Virus record (IMG/VR): IMGVR_UViG_3300044986_000412
Coordinates: 1 to 40,282 of that record
From: a virus
Direction: 5' to 3' (one strand)
Length of the DNA stretch: 40,282 nt
This document shows positions 31,935-39,252 of this stretch, piece after piece. Position 1 is the first letter of the stretch. Every line of letters begins with the position of its first letter. The position numbers and the translations under genes are program-made. Under the pieces are notes generated by a model that had not been told where the DNA came from, made no database searches, and saw nothing but the letters and a program-made list of their open reading frames with translations.

Positions 31935-31964
31935 CAAATATACACAATATTTATTTAAACCAAA
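31935..31964 (-). promoter_or_regulatory. Promoter with shared GTGTATATTTG operator
   Basis: On the minus strand TTTG (31964-31961), 18 bases, then TATATTTG (31942-31935): a close match to the Bacteroidota consensus. The -7 box lies within GTGTATATTTG, the 11-mer shared with 458-468 and 32562-32572, and the arms AATAT and ATATT form a dyad. It should drive the ParB-Mom-terminase operon. A weak hairpin just upstream (31965-31989) may end the preceding transcript. Confidence 0.7.
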
Positions 31965-32034
31965 CAAGCCCCTAAAAAAGGGCCTGCTTAGAAAATGATA
32001 AAACAACAATTGAAAATGGATTTGGCAAAGGTAA

Positions 32035-32193
32035 TTAATAAACCCAAATAATACAAATCAAATCTAATACCATTGCGATATAGATTAGGTAATTGATTGC
32101 AAGATAATACTTTCGCTTCATCTTCTTTTCATTGTGTTCGATTACCGGAACGGCTGCGACAAGTAGCAGCATGATTGTTAGGAGGAGTTTCAT
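32035..32193 (-). CDS. Small membrane protein, 52 aa
   Basis: ATG 32193 to TAA 32035. The start MKLLLTIMLLLVAAVPVI is a membrane helix or signal; a short charged loop (EHNEKKMKRKYY) leads to a second hydrophobic segment (LIYIAMVLDLICIIWVY). Two membrane crossings with a basic loop suggest a hairpin in the inner membrane. The function is unknown; superinfection immunity and holin-like roles are possible. It lies 12 bases after the 47-aa gene. Confidence 0.65.
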   Translation of the reverse strand: MKLLLTIMLLLVAAVPVIEHNEKKMKRKYYLAINYLIYIAMVLDLICIIWVY

Positions 32194-32205
32194 TTGATTA
32201 TTGTT

Positions 32206-32349
32206 TTATTTTTTTAGCCATATTGTTAATACCAAATTGCAATATATTTTATCCTTACAAATTTCTGTTTGTGTGATTTTTTCAATATAATGAGCCATGT
32301 CACTACGGCTCATTTTTTCAAGTTCATCTTTTGTGTATTTAGTTTCCAT
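32206..32349 (-). CDS. Small hypothetical protein, 47 aa
   Basis: ATG 32349 to TAA 32206, starting METKYTKDELEKMSRSDM and ending LTIWLKK. It is helical and charged, with no motif that I recognise. Its start overlaps the stop of the 65-aa gene upstream (ATGGAAACTAA), a compact arrangement typical of real small phage genes. Confidence 0.6.
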   Translation of the reverse strand: METKYTKDELEKMSRSDMAHYIEKITQTEICKDKIYCNLVLTIWLKK

Positions 32350-32536
32350 ATCCATCAGGAGTTACATCTGTAATTACTACCGAAAAACTTGGTTTAAGAT
32401 TCCATTTTGGGGCAACTCTTTGAACTTTTGGCTCTGATTTCAGTTCTTGCATTCTTTCTTCAAATTTTGCAGTTGCTATTGCCGCTTCTTCGTTTGCTAA
32501 CTTTGTAAATTCAGCGAGGATTTGTTCGTTTGTCAT
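32339..32536 (-). CDS. Small hypothetical protein, 65 aa
   Basis: Taken from the ATG at 32536 (MTNEQILAEFTKL). The longer frame starts with a GTG inside the -7 box and would precede the transcript start. The first half is a charged helix (EAAIATAKFEERMQEL), the second half basic then beta-like (KPSFSVVITDVTPDG). Not recognised. The promoter at 32562-32592, which carries a perfect dyad, drives it, so it is probably a tightly regulated early product. Confidence 0.65.
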   Translation of the reverse strand: MTNEQILAEFTKLANEEAAIATAKFEERMQELKSEPKVQRVAPKWNLKPSFSVVITDVTPDGYGN

Positions 32537-32561
32537 TTTCTTATTGTTTTTAATTACTCCA

Positions 32562-32592
32562 CAAATATACACCGTATATTCAAACTAACAAA
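32562..32592 (-). promoter_or_regulatory. Promoter with perfect 7-bp dyad operator
   Basis: On the minus strand TTTG (32592-32589), 19 bases, TATATTTG (32569-32562). AATATAC (32564-32570) and GTATATT (32574-32580) form a perfect inverted repeat with a 3-base centre, lying over the -7 box and spacer. It is the best-defined operator of the shared family in this genome and drives the run of tiny genes at 32536-32035. Confidence 0.75.
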
Positions 32593-32593
32593 T

Positions 32594-32758
32594 TTATTTT
32601 GAAAATTCTTTGATTTTATTTTTTACCATTAACTTAATTTCTTCGACCCATTCGATGCGGACACGAAAGGCAATAGTTTTAGTTTGGTAAGGAGCAGGTT
32701 TGCGACCTGAGAAGGGGCGTTTACCCCCTCTCGTTTCTTTTTTAGTTTTAGTTTTCAT
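32594..32758 (-). CDS. Small basic protein, 54 aa
   Basis: ATG 32758 to TAA 32594. The N-terminus is Lys/Arg/Gly-rich (KETRGGKRPFSGRKPAPYQ), followed by IAFRVRIEWVEEIKLMV. It looks like a small DNA- or RNA-binding protein with a ribbon-helix-helix-like second half: a strand TIAFRV, then a helix. It overlaps the stop of the 111-aa gene upstream by 11 bases. Possible transcription regulator; this is a structural guess. Confidence 0.65.
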   Translation of the reverse strand: MKTKTKKETRGGKRPFSGRKPAPYQTKTIAFRVRIEWVEEIKLMVKNKIKEFSK

Positions 32759-33083
32759 CTATAAAATTACAATAATGGTTTTCAAATTCATTCCAAGCTG
32801 CCATTGTCATATATTCAATTTTGAATTTTTTATCATCTTCCTTTATTACTCTCGCTTCGCAAAAGATAGAACCGTCTTGATTGATCATAAAAATACCGGT
32901 CAATCCGTCTATTTTTATCGCTGTTGGTTTATACCATCCTGAATTAGTAGTATCTAAATTTATAGAGGTTAAACAAGCGTCTAAATTTGTGAATGTTGTT
33001 GTTCCTGCCCATTTAGTTTCAGCAATTTTTTTAAGTGCTTTAACTTTTGCATTGTTTTCTGTTGTTTTTGCTATTGTTGTCAT
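32748..33083 (-). CDS. Hypothetical protein, 111 aa
   Basis: Not recognised. A helical basic start (KVKALKKIAETKWAG) is followed by beta-type segments (GIFMINQDGSIFCEARVI). The start ATG 33083 lies 24 bases after the -7 box of the promoter at 33107-33138. Unlike others that promoter lacks the shared dyad, so the gene may be expressed independently of the common regulator. Confidence 0.65.
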   Translation of the reverse strand: MTTIAKTTENNAKVKALKKIAETKWAGTTTFTNLDACLTSINLDTTNSGWYKPTAIKIDGLTGIFMINQDGSIFCEARVIKEDDKKFKIEYMTMAAWNEFENHYCNFIDEN

Positions 33084-33106
33084 TTTGTTTGTTTTTAAAT
33101 CTGATA

Positions 33107-33138
33107 CAAATGTATAACCTTATTTTGAATTCTGCAAA
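33107..33138 (-). promoter_or_regulatory. Bacteroidota-type promoter without operator
   Basis: On the minus strand TTTG (33138-33135), 20 bases, TACATTTG (33114-33107). Both elements fit the consensus. There is no GTGTATATT motif or dyad, in contrast to the other promoters noted. Confidence 0.65.
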
Positions 33139-33144
33139 CTTTTT

Positions 33145-33669
33145 TCAAAATTCTTTCAAAATATTTTGCGTCACCAAATACATATCCTCAAATGATCGGA
33201 CGGTGTGGTATATCCCGCCACCTTCACGAACCCATTGCATAAAGTCCTGTTGGCTCTTTAGGTGCTTCTCATTGCGTTGCTTAGTTTCGATGTAAACGGC
33301 CCGACCCTTGTACATCCCATGCAGGTCGGCAAAGCCCTTGTTTGTACTCGGAATGAATCCAACACCGACCCGATACTTACCTTCTGATGATATGCGCTTA
33401 AGTACATTCCCGGTATAATACTGCCAAACCGCTTGGCAAAGAGCGTTGAAGTTATTTGTATTAAATGCCTTCTTTGATACTCCCGGGATGCGTTCCACCA
33501 ATGTAGGCACCCCGTTTTCATCTGCTTTGTAAATATCCTGCCGTTTCTTGATGACTTTAGTGGTTATAAGAGGGAATGATTTTTTGAAGAATCCGTCCTT
33601 CATTTGTTCTTTTCTGCGCTCATTGTATAGGGCTTCGAATTCGGATTGGGTGATTAGGTTTATACTCAT
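33145..33669 (-). CDS. VRR-NUC domain nuclease
   Basis: A 174-aa protein with the PD-(D/E)XK core of the VRR-NUC family: the acidic Asp115 in GFADLHG, Glu128-x-Lys130 in YIETK, and a later Gln140 in LKSQQDF. Family members cut branched or flapped DNA and often act as Holliday junction resolvases. It follows the prim-pol/helicase and the iteron-like region, so a role in resolving replication or recombination intermediates before packaging is likely. Confidence 0.85.
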   Translation of the reverse strand: MSINLITQSEFEALYNERRKEQMKDGFFKKSFPLITTKVIKKRQDIYKADENGVPTLVERIPGVSKKAFNTNNFNALCQAVWQYYTGNVLKRISSEGKYRVGVGFIPSTNKGFADLHGMYKGRAVYIETKQRNEKHLKSQQDFMQWVREGGGIYHTVRSFEDMYLVTQNILKEF

Positions 33670-33699
33670 ATTATGATTTTTTATAACTTTACACTTTTT

Positions 33700-33939
33700 T
33701 TACAAATTTGACAAAAATTTGACATCAAGAATGCCCTGTTTATAGGCCTTTCGGGCGAAAAGTGTCAAATTTTGACAAATTTTACATTTTTTATTTTTTT
33801 GACATTTTTATTTACTCTTAATTTTTCATTTTACATTTTGTCAACTTGACAAATCTTTTCTAACTCATTGATTTTCAACGCTTTACATATTACTGCGTTT
33901 TACACTTTTGACAAATTTGACATTTTTACATTTTGTCAA
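33700..33939. repeat. TTTGACA iteron-like cluster, possible replication origin
   Basis: An AT-rich stretch, mostly noncoding, with about ten copies of TTTGACA/TTGACAA in both orientations: direct at 33707, 33718, 33771, 33798, 33846, 33907 and 33916; inverted at 33763, 33838 and 33933. TTTTACATTTTGTCAA recurs at about 33829 and 33924. Repeats bracket a GC-richer core (33732-33760). It lies between the prim-pol/helicase and VRR-NUC genes and overlaps the end of the helicase gene. Clustered short repeats next to a replication initiator are typical of origins. The 33670-33925 gap holds no ORF that I can support. Confidence 0.55.
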
Positions 33940-36214
33940 GTTCTTTTTTCCAATTGTAAACCGTTTGTCGGCTTACCTCAAGTTGTGAGGCTACCGATGC
34001 CGTTTTGATCTTCGGGTTTTTGCGATACATAGCCTCAAATATTTCGAATGGCGTCCGGCCTTGATTGCTTTTCGATACCTCTTTTATTTGCGCCTCATCT
34101 CTGCTTGTTGACCTTATCTTTCGTGACATGGACGTGAAGTACTCCGCTAACCTTTCAGCCCCTAAAACAGCCTGTTTTGATACCTCCCTGATATTTACAT
34201 CCGTTTCAGTAACGGAGGCGTTCAGGAAGTGCAACAAAAGCGAAAAACGCGGGATATAAGATTTCATCTTTGGCAGTCCGCTTTTAGCGTATTCGTTTAT
34301 CTCGTCGCTGTTCTGTTGATGGGTTATCTTGTTAAATATCCGTATCCACTCCCGTTTTGCCTCCTGTGACCAATTACATAGCATCGGGACCACTTCGCCG
34401 TCCAAATCGAATTCGACCATCTCATTGCGGACGGTTTCATACATCGACACTACCGCCTCCTCATACCAATGGACAATTACGGGATCAATTTCGTTTTCAT
34501 TGTATTCATCGACCCGTAACTCCGGAAACGTGAGCAGCATCCTATCTACAAATCCATTCTCTTTGTTTTCTTCTGTGTACATCGAAGCCAATACACCGGG
34601 CTGTATTCCACCCAGTACCGGGATAATGGGCAAATCCACAAAAGCAGACTTTGCCATCTTCCTATTAAATGCCACCGACTTACCACTCCATGTACTTAGC
34701 CAGAATTCCAAATCCGAACCCGCCCTGTATTTGTTCATGTCCTTAAACCACCCGTTTAATTCATCCTTAAACACGCCAACCGATACCTTTGATTCACCAT
34801 GCAATTCTACAAGTGCCTCCAAAGTGATGTCGTTTGCAATGAATTGGGATTTCGTAGGCTCTTTAGCTTCTTCGGTGTACTGCTTTTCATCTTTAGTTAG
34901 CTTGCTGTATTCCTCAAACTTTTTCAGTGCCTTAATATACCGCTTAACCTCACGGCTGTTTTGCTTGAGCAGCGGAAATATAATACTATCAATGCTTGGG
35001 GTTTTACCAATTCCGGCCTGACCGACTACTGAAATCCAAACCGTTGCTATCTCACTCCAACCTGTTTTTACTTTGATTCGCATACTATTCCCAACTATTA
35101 CCGATAACATCCAAAGCATTGAAGCTCCCATGTAGTCAAAGCTATGGTTAAGATACTTGTTGCATTGTATCATGTATTCCTGAATTGGTGCAGGAAATAC
35201 ATCCAACGGAAAAGCCACCTCGCTTATATCTTCGATTTCGGTTTTTAATTCGGGTACTTTTATTTCCTTCGTACGACTACCGAATCCGTCCTTGTATAGC
35301 TGTGATGCCGACCTTGAGAAGTCACCATTATGGTGCTTGTAAGCGTATGCGCTGAATGGGCTGATTAGTTTCTCATGCGGGTAAATTGTTCCGGTGCTGA
35401 ATAGATACATACAGCCCGAATTCTTATAAACGTACCCGCTATGCGGACTTGTTGCACCATGCCGTCGGATGATGTATTTGTCGCTTAATTGCCTTACGAT
35501 GTCGAAATCGGGGCCAATAATGTCGAATATATCGGTTTTGTCGTTGAAGTCCTGCCACGGGGTTACGTCGGATTTCTCATATTGTTTTATCGGTCGCTCG
35601 GTTTCAATCGGTCTGCTTTCATCGATGTAATTGAATGTGGCACAAATATTCCAAAGTATCTCCCTATCTTGTTTGGTGATCTCCTGCACATCATTATAAC
35701 CCAATTGGCTTATCTGATTGTCATATATGAAAACATAACCGCCTACGCCTCTGGATTCAATAACGGCTTCGGTGTGTCCTTTTAGCTTTGCTATCTTGGT
35801 ATTCCCCGCTACGAATTCACATCGGTATAGGATATGATAACCCTGATTACGGGTTTTGACCACAACAAACTTTCGGTCGAAGTCATCAATGTTATCTGTA
35901 AGGTATGCGTATAGTTCATTCCAGAACGCCTGTTGTTCAGGGAGTGAGTTAAACACCTTCAAATCCACGTCTATGACCTCAAGGCCATTGAACCCGCATA
36001 CAAGCCCGACTCCGACGGTCGCTTGCATTTCTTCGCCGTCTTTCTTGATGTAGCCCCCTGCGTATTGATATTGTTTTTCAAACGCTGCTTTCTCAAGTGG
36101 TTTGTTTTGGCATGGCTTCCATGCATAGTTAGGGCGTTTATTTTCGCCAACCGTTATGAGGCTATATCCGCAGTCGAAGAGCCTATAACATCGGTCTAAT
36201 GTTGGTTTATTCAT
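33926..36214 (-). CDS. Prim-pol and DUF3987-like helicase fusion
   Basis: A 762-aa replication protein. The N-terminal archaeo-eukaryotic primase/polymerase domain has VIDVD with catalytic Asp (80-84) and ESRGVGGYV (about 153-161). A central ATPase of the DUF3987 type has Walker A GQAGIGKT (398-405). A C-terminal helix-turn-helix (about 735-762, VASQLEVSRQTVYNWKK) could bind the repeat cluster that overlaps and follows the gene. It probably primes and unwinds phage DNA. A dyad-containing leader (36228-36286) precedes it. Confidence 0.87.
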   Translation of the reverse strand: MNKPTLDRCYRLFDCGYSLITVGENKRPNYAWKPCQNKPLEKAAFEKQYQYAGGYIKKDGEEMQATVGVGLVCGFNGLEVIDVDLKVFNSLPEQQAFWNELYAYLTDNIDDFDRKFVVVKTRNQGYHILYRCEFVAGNTKIAKLKGHTEAVIESRGVGGYVFIYDNQISQLGYNDVQEITKQDREILWNICATFNYIDESRPIETERPIKQYEKSDVTPWQDFNDKTDIFDIIGPDFDIVRQLSDKYIIRRHGATSPHSGYVYKNSGCMYLFSTGTIYPHEKLISPFSAYAYKHHNGDFSRSASQLYKDGFGSRTKEIKVPELKTEIEDISEVAFPLDVFPAPIQEYMIQCNKYLNHSFDYMGASMLWMLSVIVGNSMRIKVKTGWSEIATVWISVVGQAGIGKTPSIDSIIFPLLKQNSREVKRYIKALKKFEEYSKLTKDEKQYTEEAKEPTKSQFIANDITLEALVELHGESKVSVGVFKDELNGWFKDMNKYRAGSDLEFWLSTWSGKSVAFNRKMAKSAFVDLPIIPVLGGIQPGVLASMYTEENKENGFVDRMLLTFPELRVDEYNENEIDPVIVHWYEEAVVSMYETVRNEMVEFDLDGEVVPMLCNWSQEAKREWIRIFNKITHQQNSDEINEYAKSGLPKMKSYIPRFSLLLHFLNASVTETDVNIREVSKQAVLGAERLAEYFTSMSRKIRSTSRDEAQIKEVSKSNQGRTPFEIFEAMYRKNPKIKTASVASQLEVSRQTVYNWKKELDKM

Positions 36215-36227
36215 TATTGAAAAACTA

Positions 36228-36286
36228 AATGCCCGACTTACATGGTGATGGGCTGTATGTCATACAGGTTCATGCAGTCGAGCATT
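36228..36286 (-). promoter_or_regulatory. Nested stem-loop in prim-pol leader
   Basis: On the minus strand AATGCTCGACT pairs with AGTCGGGCATT (11 bp, one wobble; 36276-36286 and 36228-36238). Inside, CTGTATG and CATACAG (36253-36267) form a second 7-bp dyad. TAGTTTTTC follows, then the ATG at 36214. It may be an attenuator, a translational operator or a protein-binding RNA. It is not a tRNA: no T-loop or acceptor end is seen. Confidence 0.5.
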
Positions 36287-36338
36287 CAGATTAAATGTCG
36301 TTTGGAATTATTCGCCATCACACGAATTAATTGAAGCG

Positions 36339-36503
36339 CTAAGATAGGAATTCTTCAGGAATATTATTCATCAAATCTTTTAATTCCTTTGGAACCAGAA
36401 TTATCCTAAAGTGTCTGATATACCACATAACAAAGGCCGAATCTGTTAAGTCATACAGATTGCAGCCCTTGTACTTGCAGTCGATTCGTATAATGTGTTG
36501 CAT
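36339..36503 (-). CDS. Small hypothetical protein, 54 aa
   Basis: ATG 36503 to TAG 36339. It starts MQHIIRIDCKYKGCNLYDL and ends NNIPEEFLS. Two Cys are spaced CxxxxC. Not recognised. The start overlaps the SSB-like stop by one base (TAATG), so it is translated with the SSB-like gene. About 52 bases downstream lies the structured leader of the prim-pol gene. Confidence 0.65.
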   Translation of the reverse strand: MQHIIRIDCKYKGCNLYDLTDSAFVMWYIRHFRIILVPKELKDLMNNIPEEFLS

Positions 36504-36898
36504 TAGAATGGCAGGTCGTTTTCAATGGGCGCTTGTTGCACTTGTGCTGGTCGTTGCACTTGTTGCAGTTGTTGCAGTTGTTGCATTGGCTGCGTTTGCT
36601 GCTCACTTGCACCGCTTAATGTGTCAACCTTCCATGCATCGAGTGATGAAAAGTATTTGACCTCCCCACTTGGCGAAGTCCATGCCCGCCCTCTGAGATT
36701 GAAATGTACCCGCACCTGATTACCTATGCTGAACTTGTCGGCCAATTCGGTTTTGGCGTTTGCAAGTTGGAACTCATGCAGGTTTGCATATTCGGGCGCT
36801 TGGTCATCAATGACGAATTTTCTTACGCTGAATTTTTCTGATTTAGTTTCTGTTTGGCCAATGGATATAACACGGCCTTCGATTGTGTAATTGCTCAT
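36503..36898 (-). CDS. SSB-like protein (DUF3127 type)
   Basis: A 131-aa OB-fold-like protein with an N-terminal strand pattern (YTIEGRVISIGQTETKS) and WTSPSGEVKYF. A Gln-rich linker (about 100-122) leads to an acidic-hydrophobic tip, ENDLPF. This end matches the tail by which single-strand binding proteins recruit replication partners. It should coat single-stranded phage DNA during replication and annealing. It sits between the DnaA-like gene and the prim-pol. Confidence 0.82.
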   Translation of the reverse strand: MSNYTIEGRVISIGQTETKSEKFSVRKFVIDDQAPEYANLHEFQLANAKTELADKFSIGNQVRVHFNLRGRAWTSPSGEVKYFSSLDAWKVDTLSGASEQQTQPMQQLQQLQQVQRPAQVQQAPIENDLPF

Positions 36899-36973
36899 GG
36901 TTTATGATTGTTTAATTATGATTGTTTTTTATTCCCCACATTTTCGGGGTCATTGTTGATAATATGCCACATT

Positions 36974-37369
36974 TTACGCCTGCAGCATTAATTTCGGATA
37001 AGGCTTGTGAAGCAATGCAGCGCCTGGAAATGGTGGTGTGATCCCCTTAGCGGGTTCAACAGGCGGGTGAAGCTTGTCCATCAATTTGAAGTAAATCAAT
37101 CCAAATCTTTGCTTAAGATATGGCTCTGTATCGATTAAATCGTTTATTTTTTGAATGCTATAAAGTACGGTTGTGTGGTCTCTACCTTCAAGCGTTTGAC
37201 CTATTGCGGCAAAAGGCATACCGGTAAATTTCTTCGCCAACTTACAATAGATTTGACGCGGTTCAACATATTCCCGCTTTCTTGATTTGGATTGTATTTG
37301 CTCAACGGTTACGCCCCATTCTTCGGCGACTGCATTAAGTATGTACTCAAGTTTTTGTTCGTTTGTCAT
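36974..37369 (-). CDS. Stand-alone DnaA domain IV protein
   Basis: A 131-aa protein consisting almost only of the DnaA C-terminal DNA-binding domain. The signature GRDHTTV is at 62-68, followed by YSIQKINDL, with the usual preceding helices. The AAA+ part of DnaA is absent, and a Pro-rich tail replaces it. It could bind DnaA-box-like sites at the phage origin or titrate host DnaA. The gene is placed between recombination and SSB genes and starts after the terminator at 37388-37423 has ended nothing of its own. I see no certain DnaA box beside it. Confidence 0.87.
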   Translation of the reverse strand: MTNEQKLEYILNAVAEEWGVTVEQIQSKSRKREYVEPRQIYCKLAKKFTGMPFAAIGQTLEGRDHTTVLYSIQKINDLIDTEPYLKQRFGLIYFKLMDKLHPPVEPAKGITPPFPGAALLHKPYPKLMLQA

Positions 37370-37387
37370 TGTATTTTCTTTTTAAGT

Positions 37388-37423
37388 TTAAAAATATGGG
37401 AGCGGCATCCTCACACCGCCCCC
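37388..37423 (-). terminator. Rho-independent terminator after the DnaA-like gene block start
   Basis: On the minus strand GGGGGCGG (37423-37416), a 10-base loop and CCGCTCCC (37405-37398) form an 8-bp GC-rich stem with one wobble, followed by ATATTTTTAAACTT. It lies between the exonuclease stop (37438) and the DnaA-like start (37369), so it should limit readthrough from the recombination genes into replication genes. A 6-bp hairpin (ACCGGG/CCCGGT, 37425-37447) lies just before it. Confidence 0.7.
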
Positions 37424-37437
37424 GACCGGGATTACCC

Positions 37438-38205
37438 CTAACCCGGTAATTTGTCAAATACGGTCACGTCCTTATCGTGGATGGTTAAGATTTGTGGGGT
37501 TGGAATCAAAGCCTCAGCCTGACAAGCAAGATAAATAAGTCTATCCCGATCCGCTTGAGGTATTTCAACGCTCAGGATATTAAGACTTTTATATTCGGAA
37601 TCAGATGGAAGAAATGGCAAATCAGACTTAGGAGCGCTGCCAATCCAATTAAAGCCCCACAATTGAGCCTCAGATACAACGGATTCGTAATGTTCATCAG
37701 TTGGGGCAAATACAATGAGTTCAGCGCTATCACTATTCGTTAATATAGAATTGTTCACCAATTGCCAGTAGAATTTTTCGCCGTCACTGTGTTTATCCCT
37801 TACCATATCAAACCCGCCCTGATTATAGGCTTCAATTAGTGTGCAAAAAGATTCCAAAGTTTCAGGGCATTTGATGTCACCGACTATTTTTTTCGGCTTA
37901 AATCTGATTGCATCAGGAGTTCCGGCAATGAACGGGAATTCAGAATGTACGATTGTTTCATTTGACTGCAAAACGTAATCAGTAGGCAGCATATCAAAAC
38001 AAACCTGTTCAACGCATTTACCCCACTGCAATGGACGTGGTGAACTGCTTGAATTCAAAGAGCGCTTTAGTTTACGCTCAAATCCACGCGAAGCAATATA
38101 TTTCTTTGCGGGGTCTCCGAATAATTCATCTTTGGCTTTGCCTTTTTTTGTTAGCTTGTAGATTTCACTTGATGTGAAACGTCCGTATCTTAATTCGTTG
38201 TTCAT
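37438..38205 (-). CDS. YqaJ/lambda-type recombination exonuclease
   Basis: A 255-aa nuclease of the YqaJ/lambda-exonuclease fold: WGKCVEQ with Glu66, AGTPDAI with Asp98, GDIKCPE with Asp110-x-Lys112, and the family Gln148 in YWQLVNN. It would resect double-stranded ends to give 3' single strands for the annealing protein. Its gene overlaps the annealing-protein stop by four bases, the usual pairing. Residues after 200 are mixed and may regulate partner binding. Confidence 0.88.
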   Translation of the reverse strand: MNNELRYGRFTSSEIYKLTKKGKAKDELFGDPAKKYIASRGFERKLKRSLNSSSSPRPLQWGKCVEQVCFDMLPTDYVLQSNETIVHSEFPFIAGTPDAIRFKPKKIVGDIKCPETLESFCTLIEAYNQGGFDMVRDKHSDGEKFYWQLVNNSILTNSDSAELIVFAPTDEHYESVVSEAQLWGFNWIGSAPKSDLPFLPSDSEYKSLNILSVEIPQADRDRLIYLACQAEALIPTPQILTIHDKDVTVFDKLPG

Positions 38206-38834
38206 TTGCTGAGGATTTTAAAGAGTTTAGAAAAAGAATTTACTTCATTGTTATTGATGATACGTTCAGCGTTTTCAATTTCATCAGGTGTTAGCTTTTC
38301 GTGGTTGGCTGAAAGCAATGAAGTCAACGTATCCAAATCGGGTTTAAGGATGGACATATAATCAGCAAACGAATCTTTGCGATTCAGGTCACGACCAAAT
38401 ATTTTTCCGAACTCTTCAGCAGCGTCTTTAATGGCATAGGCTTTTGCAGCGGGTATAGCTATCTGAACGCCGTTTGCTTTGGCAAAGTTCCAATCCATTG
38501 CGCCCTTACCTTTGTCCGTTTGGATGGGCGCAGCGCCTACGCCGTCGTTATGTTCAGTTTCTCCTGTTAATGGGTTACGGACAAAGAGCCGAACCGTAAC
38601 AGAAACAGAATTCGCAAACACCTGAGTATTTAGAACCTCAACCCACCATTTGCCATAAATCTTTGTGAGTAAATATTGAACCTTATCAATGGGTAGATAA
38701 ACCGTCTTTGACATTGGCTGTTCTTTAAGCCATGTTTGCGGTGGTGCATTGTTGAGCAGTACGGTTAGTTTGTTTTGTTGTAAACTCAATTGAGTTTCAT
38801 CAAGGATTTCGCTAAGCGTTGGGAGTTTTGTCAT
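38202..38834 (-). CDS. Single-strand annealing protein (Rad52/RecT-like)
   Basis: A 210-aa annealing protein. GVGAAPIQTDKGKGAMDWN (about 98-116) and PAAKAYAIKDAAEEFGKIFGR (about 127-147) match the core of phage single-strand annealing proteins with a Rad52-type fold. It anneals complementary single strands made by the YqaJ exonuclease for recombination-dependent replication and circularisation. A promoter with an operator-like dyad (38865-38896) precedes it at a short distance, so this module seems to have its own switch. Confidence 0.82.
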   Translation of the reverse strand: MTKLPTLSEILDETQLSLQQNKLTVLLNNAPPQTWLKEQPMSKTVYLPIDKVQYLLTKIYGKWWVEVLNTQVFANSVSVTVRLFVRNPLTGETEHNDGVGAAPIQTDKGKGAMDWNFAKANGVQIAIPAAKAYAIKDAAEEFGKIFGRDLNRKDSFADYMSILKPDLDTLTSLLSANHEKLTPDEIENAERIINNNEVNSFSKLFKILSK

Positions 38835-38864
38835 TTTTTAAAGGGGTTTTTAATTAATAATAAG

Positions 38865-38896
38865 CAAAGATAGTTAATGTATATCGGATATACAAA
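38865..38896 (-). promoter_or_regulatory. Promoter of recombination operon with perfect dyad
   Basis: On the minus strand TTTG (38896-38893), 20 bases, TATCTTTG (38872-38865). The spacer holds GTATATCCGATATAC, a perfect 7-bp dyad with a 1-base centre (38878-38892). It belongs loosely to the AT-rich operator family of the other promoters, though the centre differs. Confidence 0.75.
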
Positions 38897-38907
38897 TTTA
38901 TTTTTTT

Positions 38908-38934
38908 GTCGCAAATTTAGCTGACTTTTGCGAC
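38908..38934. other. Stem-loop between early genes and recombination promoter
   Basis: GTCGCAAA (38908-38915) and TTTGCGAC (38927-38934) form a perfect 8-bp stem with an 11-base loop, four bases after the stop of the 104-aa gene. No T-run follows on the minus strand (an A-run does). It may still act as a terminator or RNA stabiliser, or as a protein site upstream of the promoter. Confidence 0.55.
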
Positions 38935-38937
38935 GGG

Positions 38938-39252
38938 TTAGGCAATGATAACTAAATCTTCAATATTCATAAGGCTTTCTGCTCCATTGTATTCTTCAAT
39001 CGTAAAGGCCGTTCCAACTGGCAACCAAACTATTTGCAATGTGGCAGCACCATTGCAATAAACACCCTCAAGACCTAAGTTTTCTTTTACCCATTCCTCG
39101 GTAATACCCCCCCTTTTATCTTGTTCCACCATTGCGACCAACTTTGGGTGAAATAAAATTTCCTTATGGTCAAGATTCCATGAATACCATCCAGCGCCAA
39201 ATCCGTTTGAGATAAGCACGGCAACTTTTCCGTTTCTAATTACTTTTTCCAT
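38938..39252 (-). CDS. Hypothetical early protein, 104 aa
   Basis: Not recognised. A soluble alpha/beta protein with GFGAGWYSWNLDHKEILFHP (about 17-36) and a Val/Ile-rich C-terminus. It lies last in the early leftward operon, just before the stem-loop and the recombination promoter. Similar small proteins are common in Bacteroidota phages but I cannot name a function. Confidence 0.7.
   Translation of the reverse strand: MEKVIRNGKVAVLISNGFGAGWYSWNLDHKEILFHPKLVAMVEQDKRGGITEEWVKENLGLEGVYCNGAATLQIVWLPVGTAFTIEEYNGAESLMNIEDLVIIA

Noticed and set aside
31928-31945. GTG start for the ParB-like gene
   Set aside because: It sits in the -7 box; the next ATG (31927) begins the conserved ParB-like part.
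32537-32572. GTG start for the 65-aa gene
   Set aside because: It sits in the -7 box and operator; ATG 32536 is in frame and follows a normal leader.
33700-33939. CRISPR array
   Set aside because: The repeats are short (7 bases), irregularly spaced and in both orientations; an origin-type cluster fits better.
34329-35021. 230-aa plus-strand ORF opposite the prim-pol
   Set aside because: Ser/Thr/Pro-rich antisense shadow of a clear helicase gene; no leader or promoter and no family resemblance.
36228-36286. tRNA-like cloverleaf
   Set aside because: Two nested stems only; no T-loop, anticodon arm of proper size or acceptor end.
36460-36660. Val/Ala-rich plus-strand ORF that looks like a membrane protein
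   Set aside because: It is the antisense reading of the Gln-rich linker of the SSB-like protein; low complexity creates the hydrophobic look.
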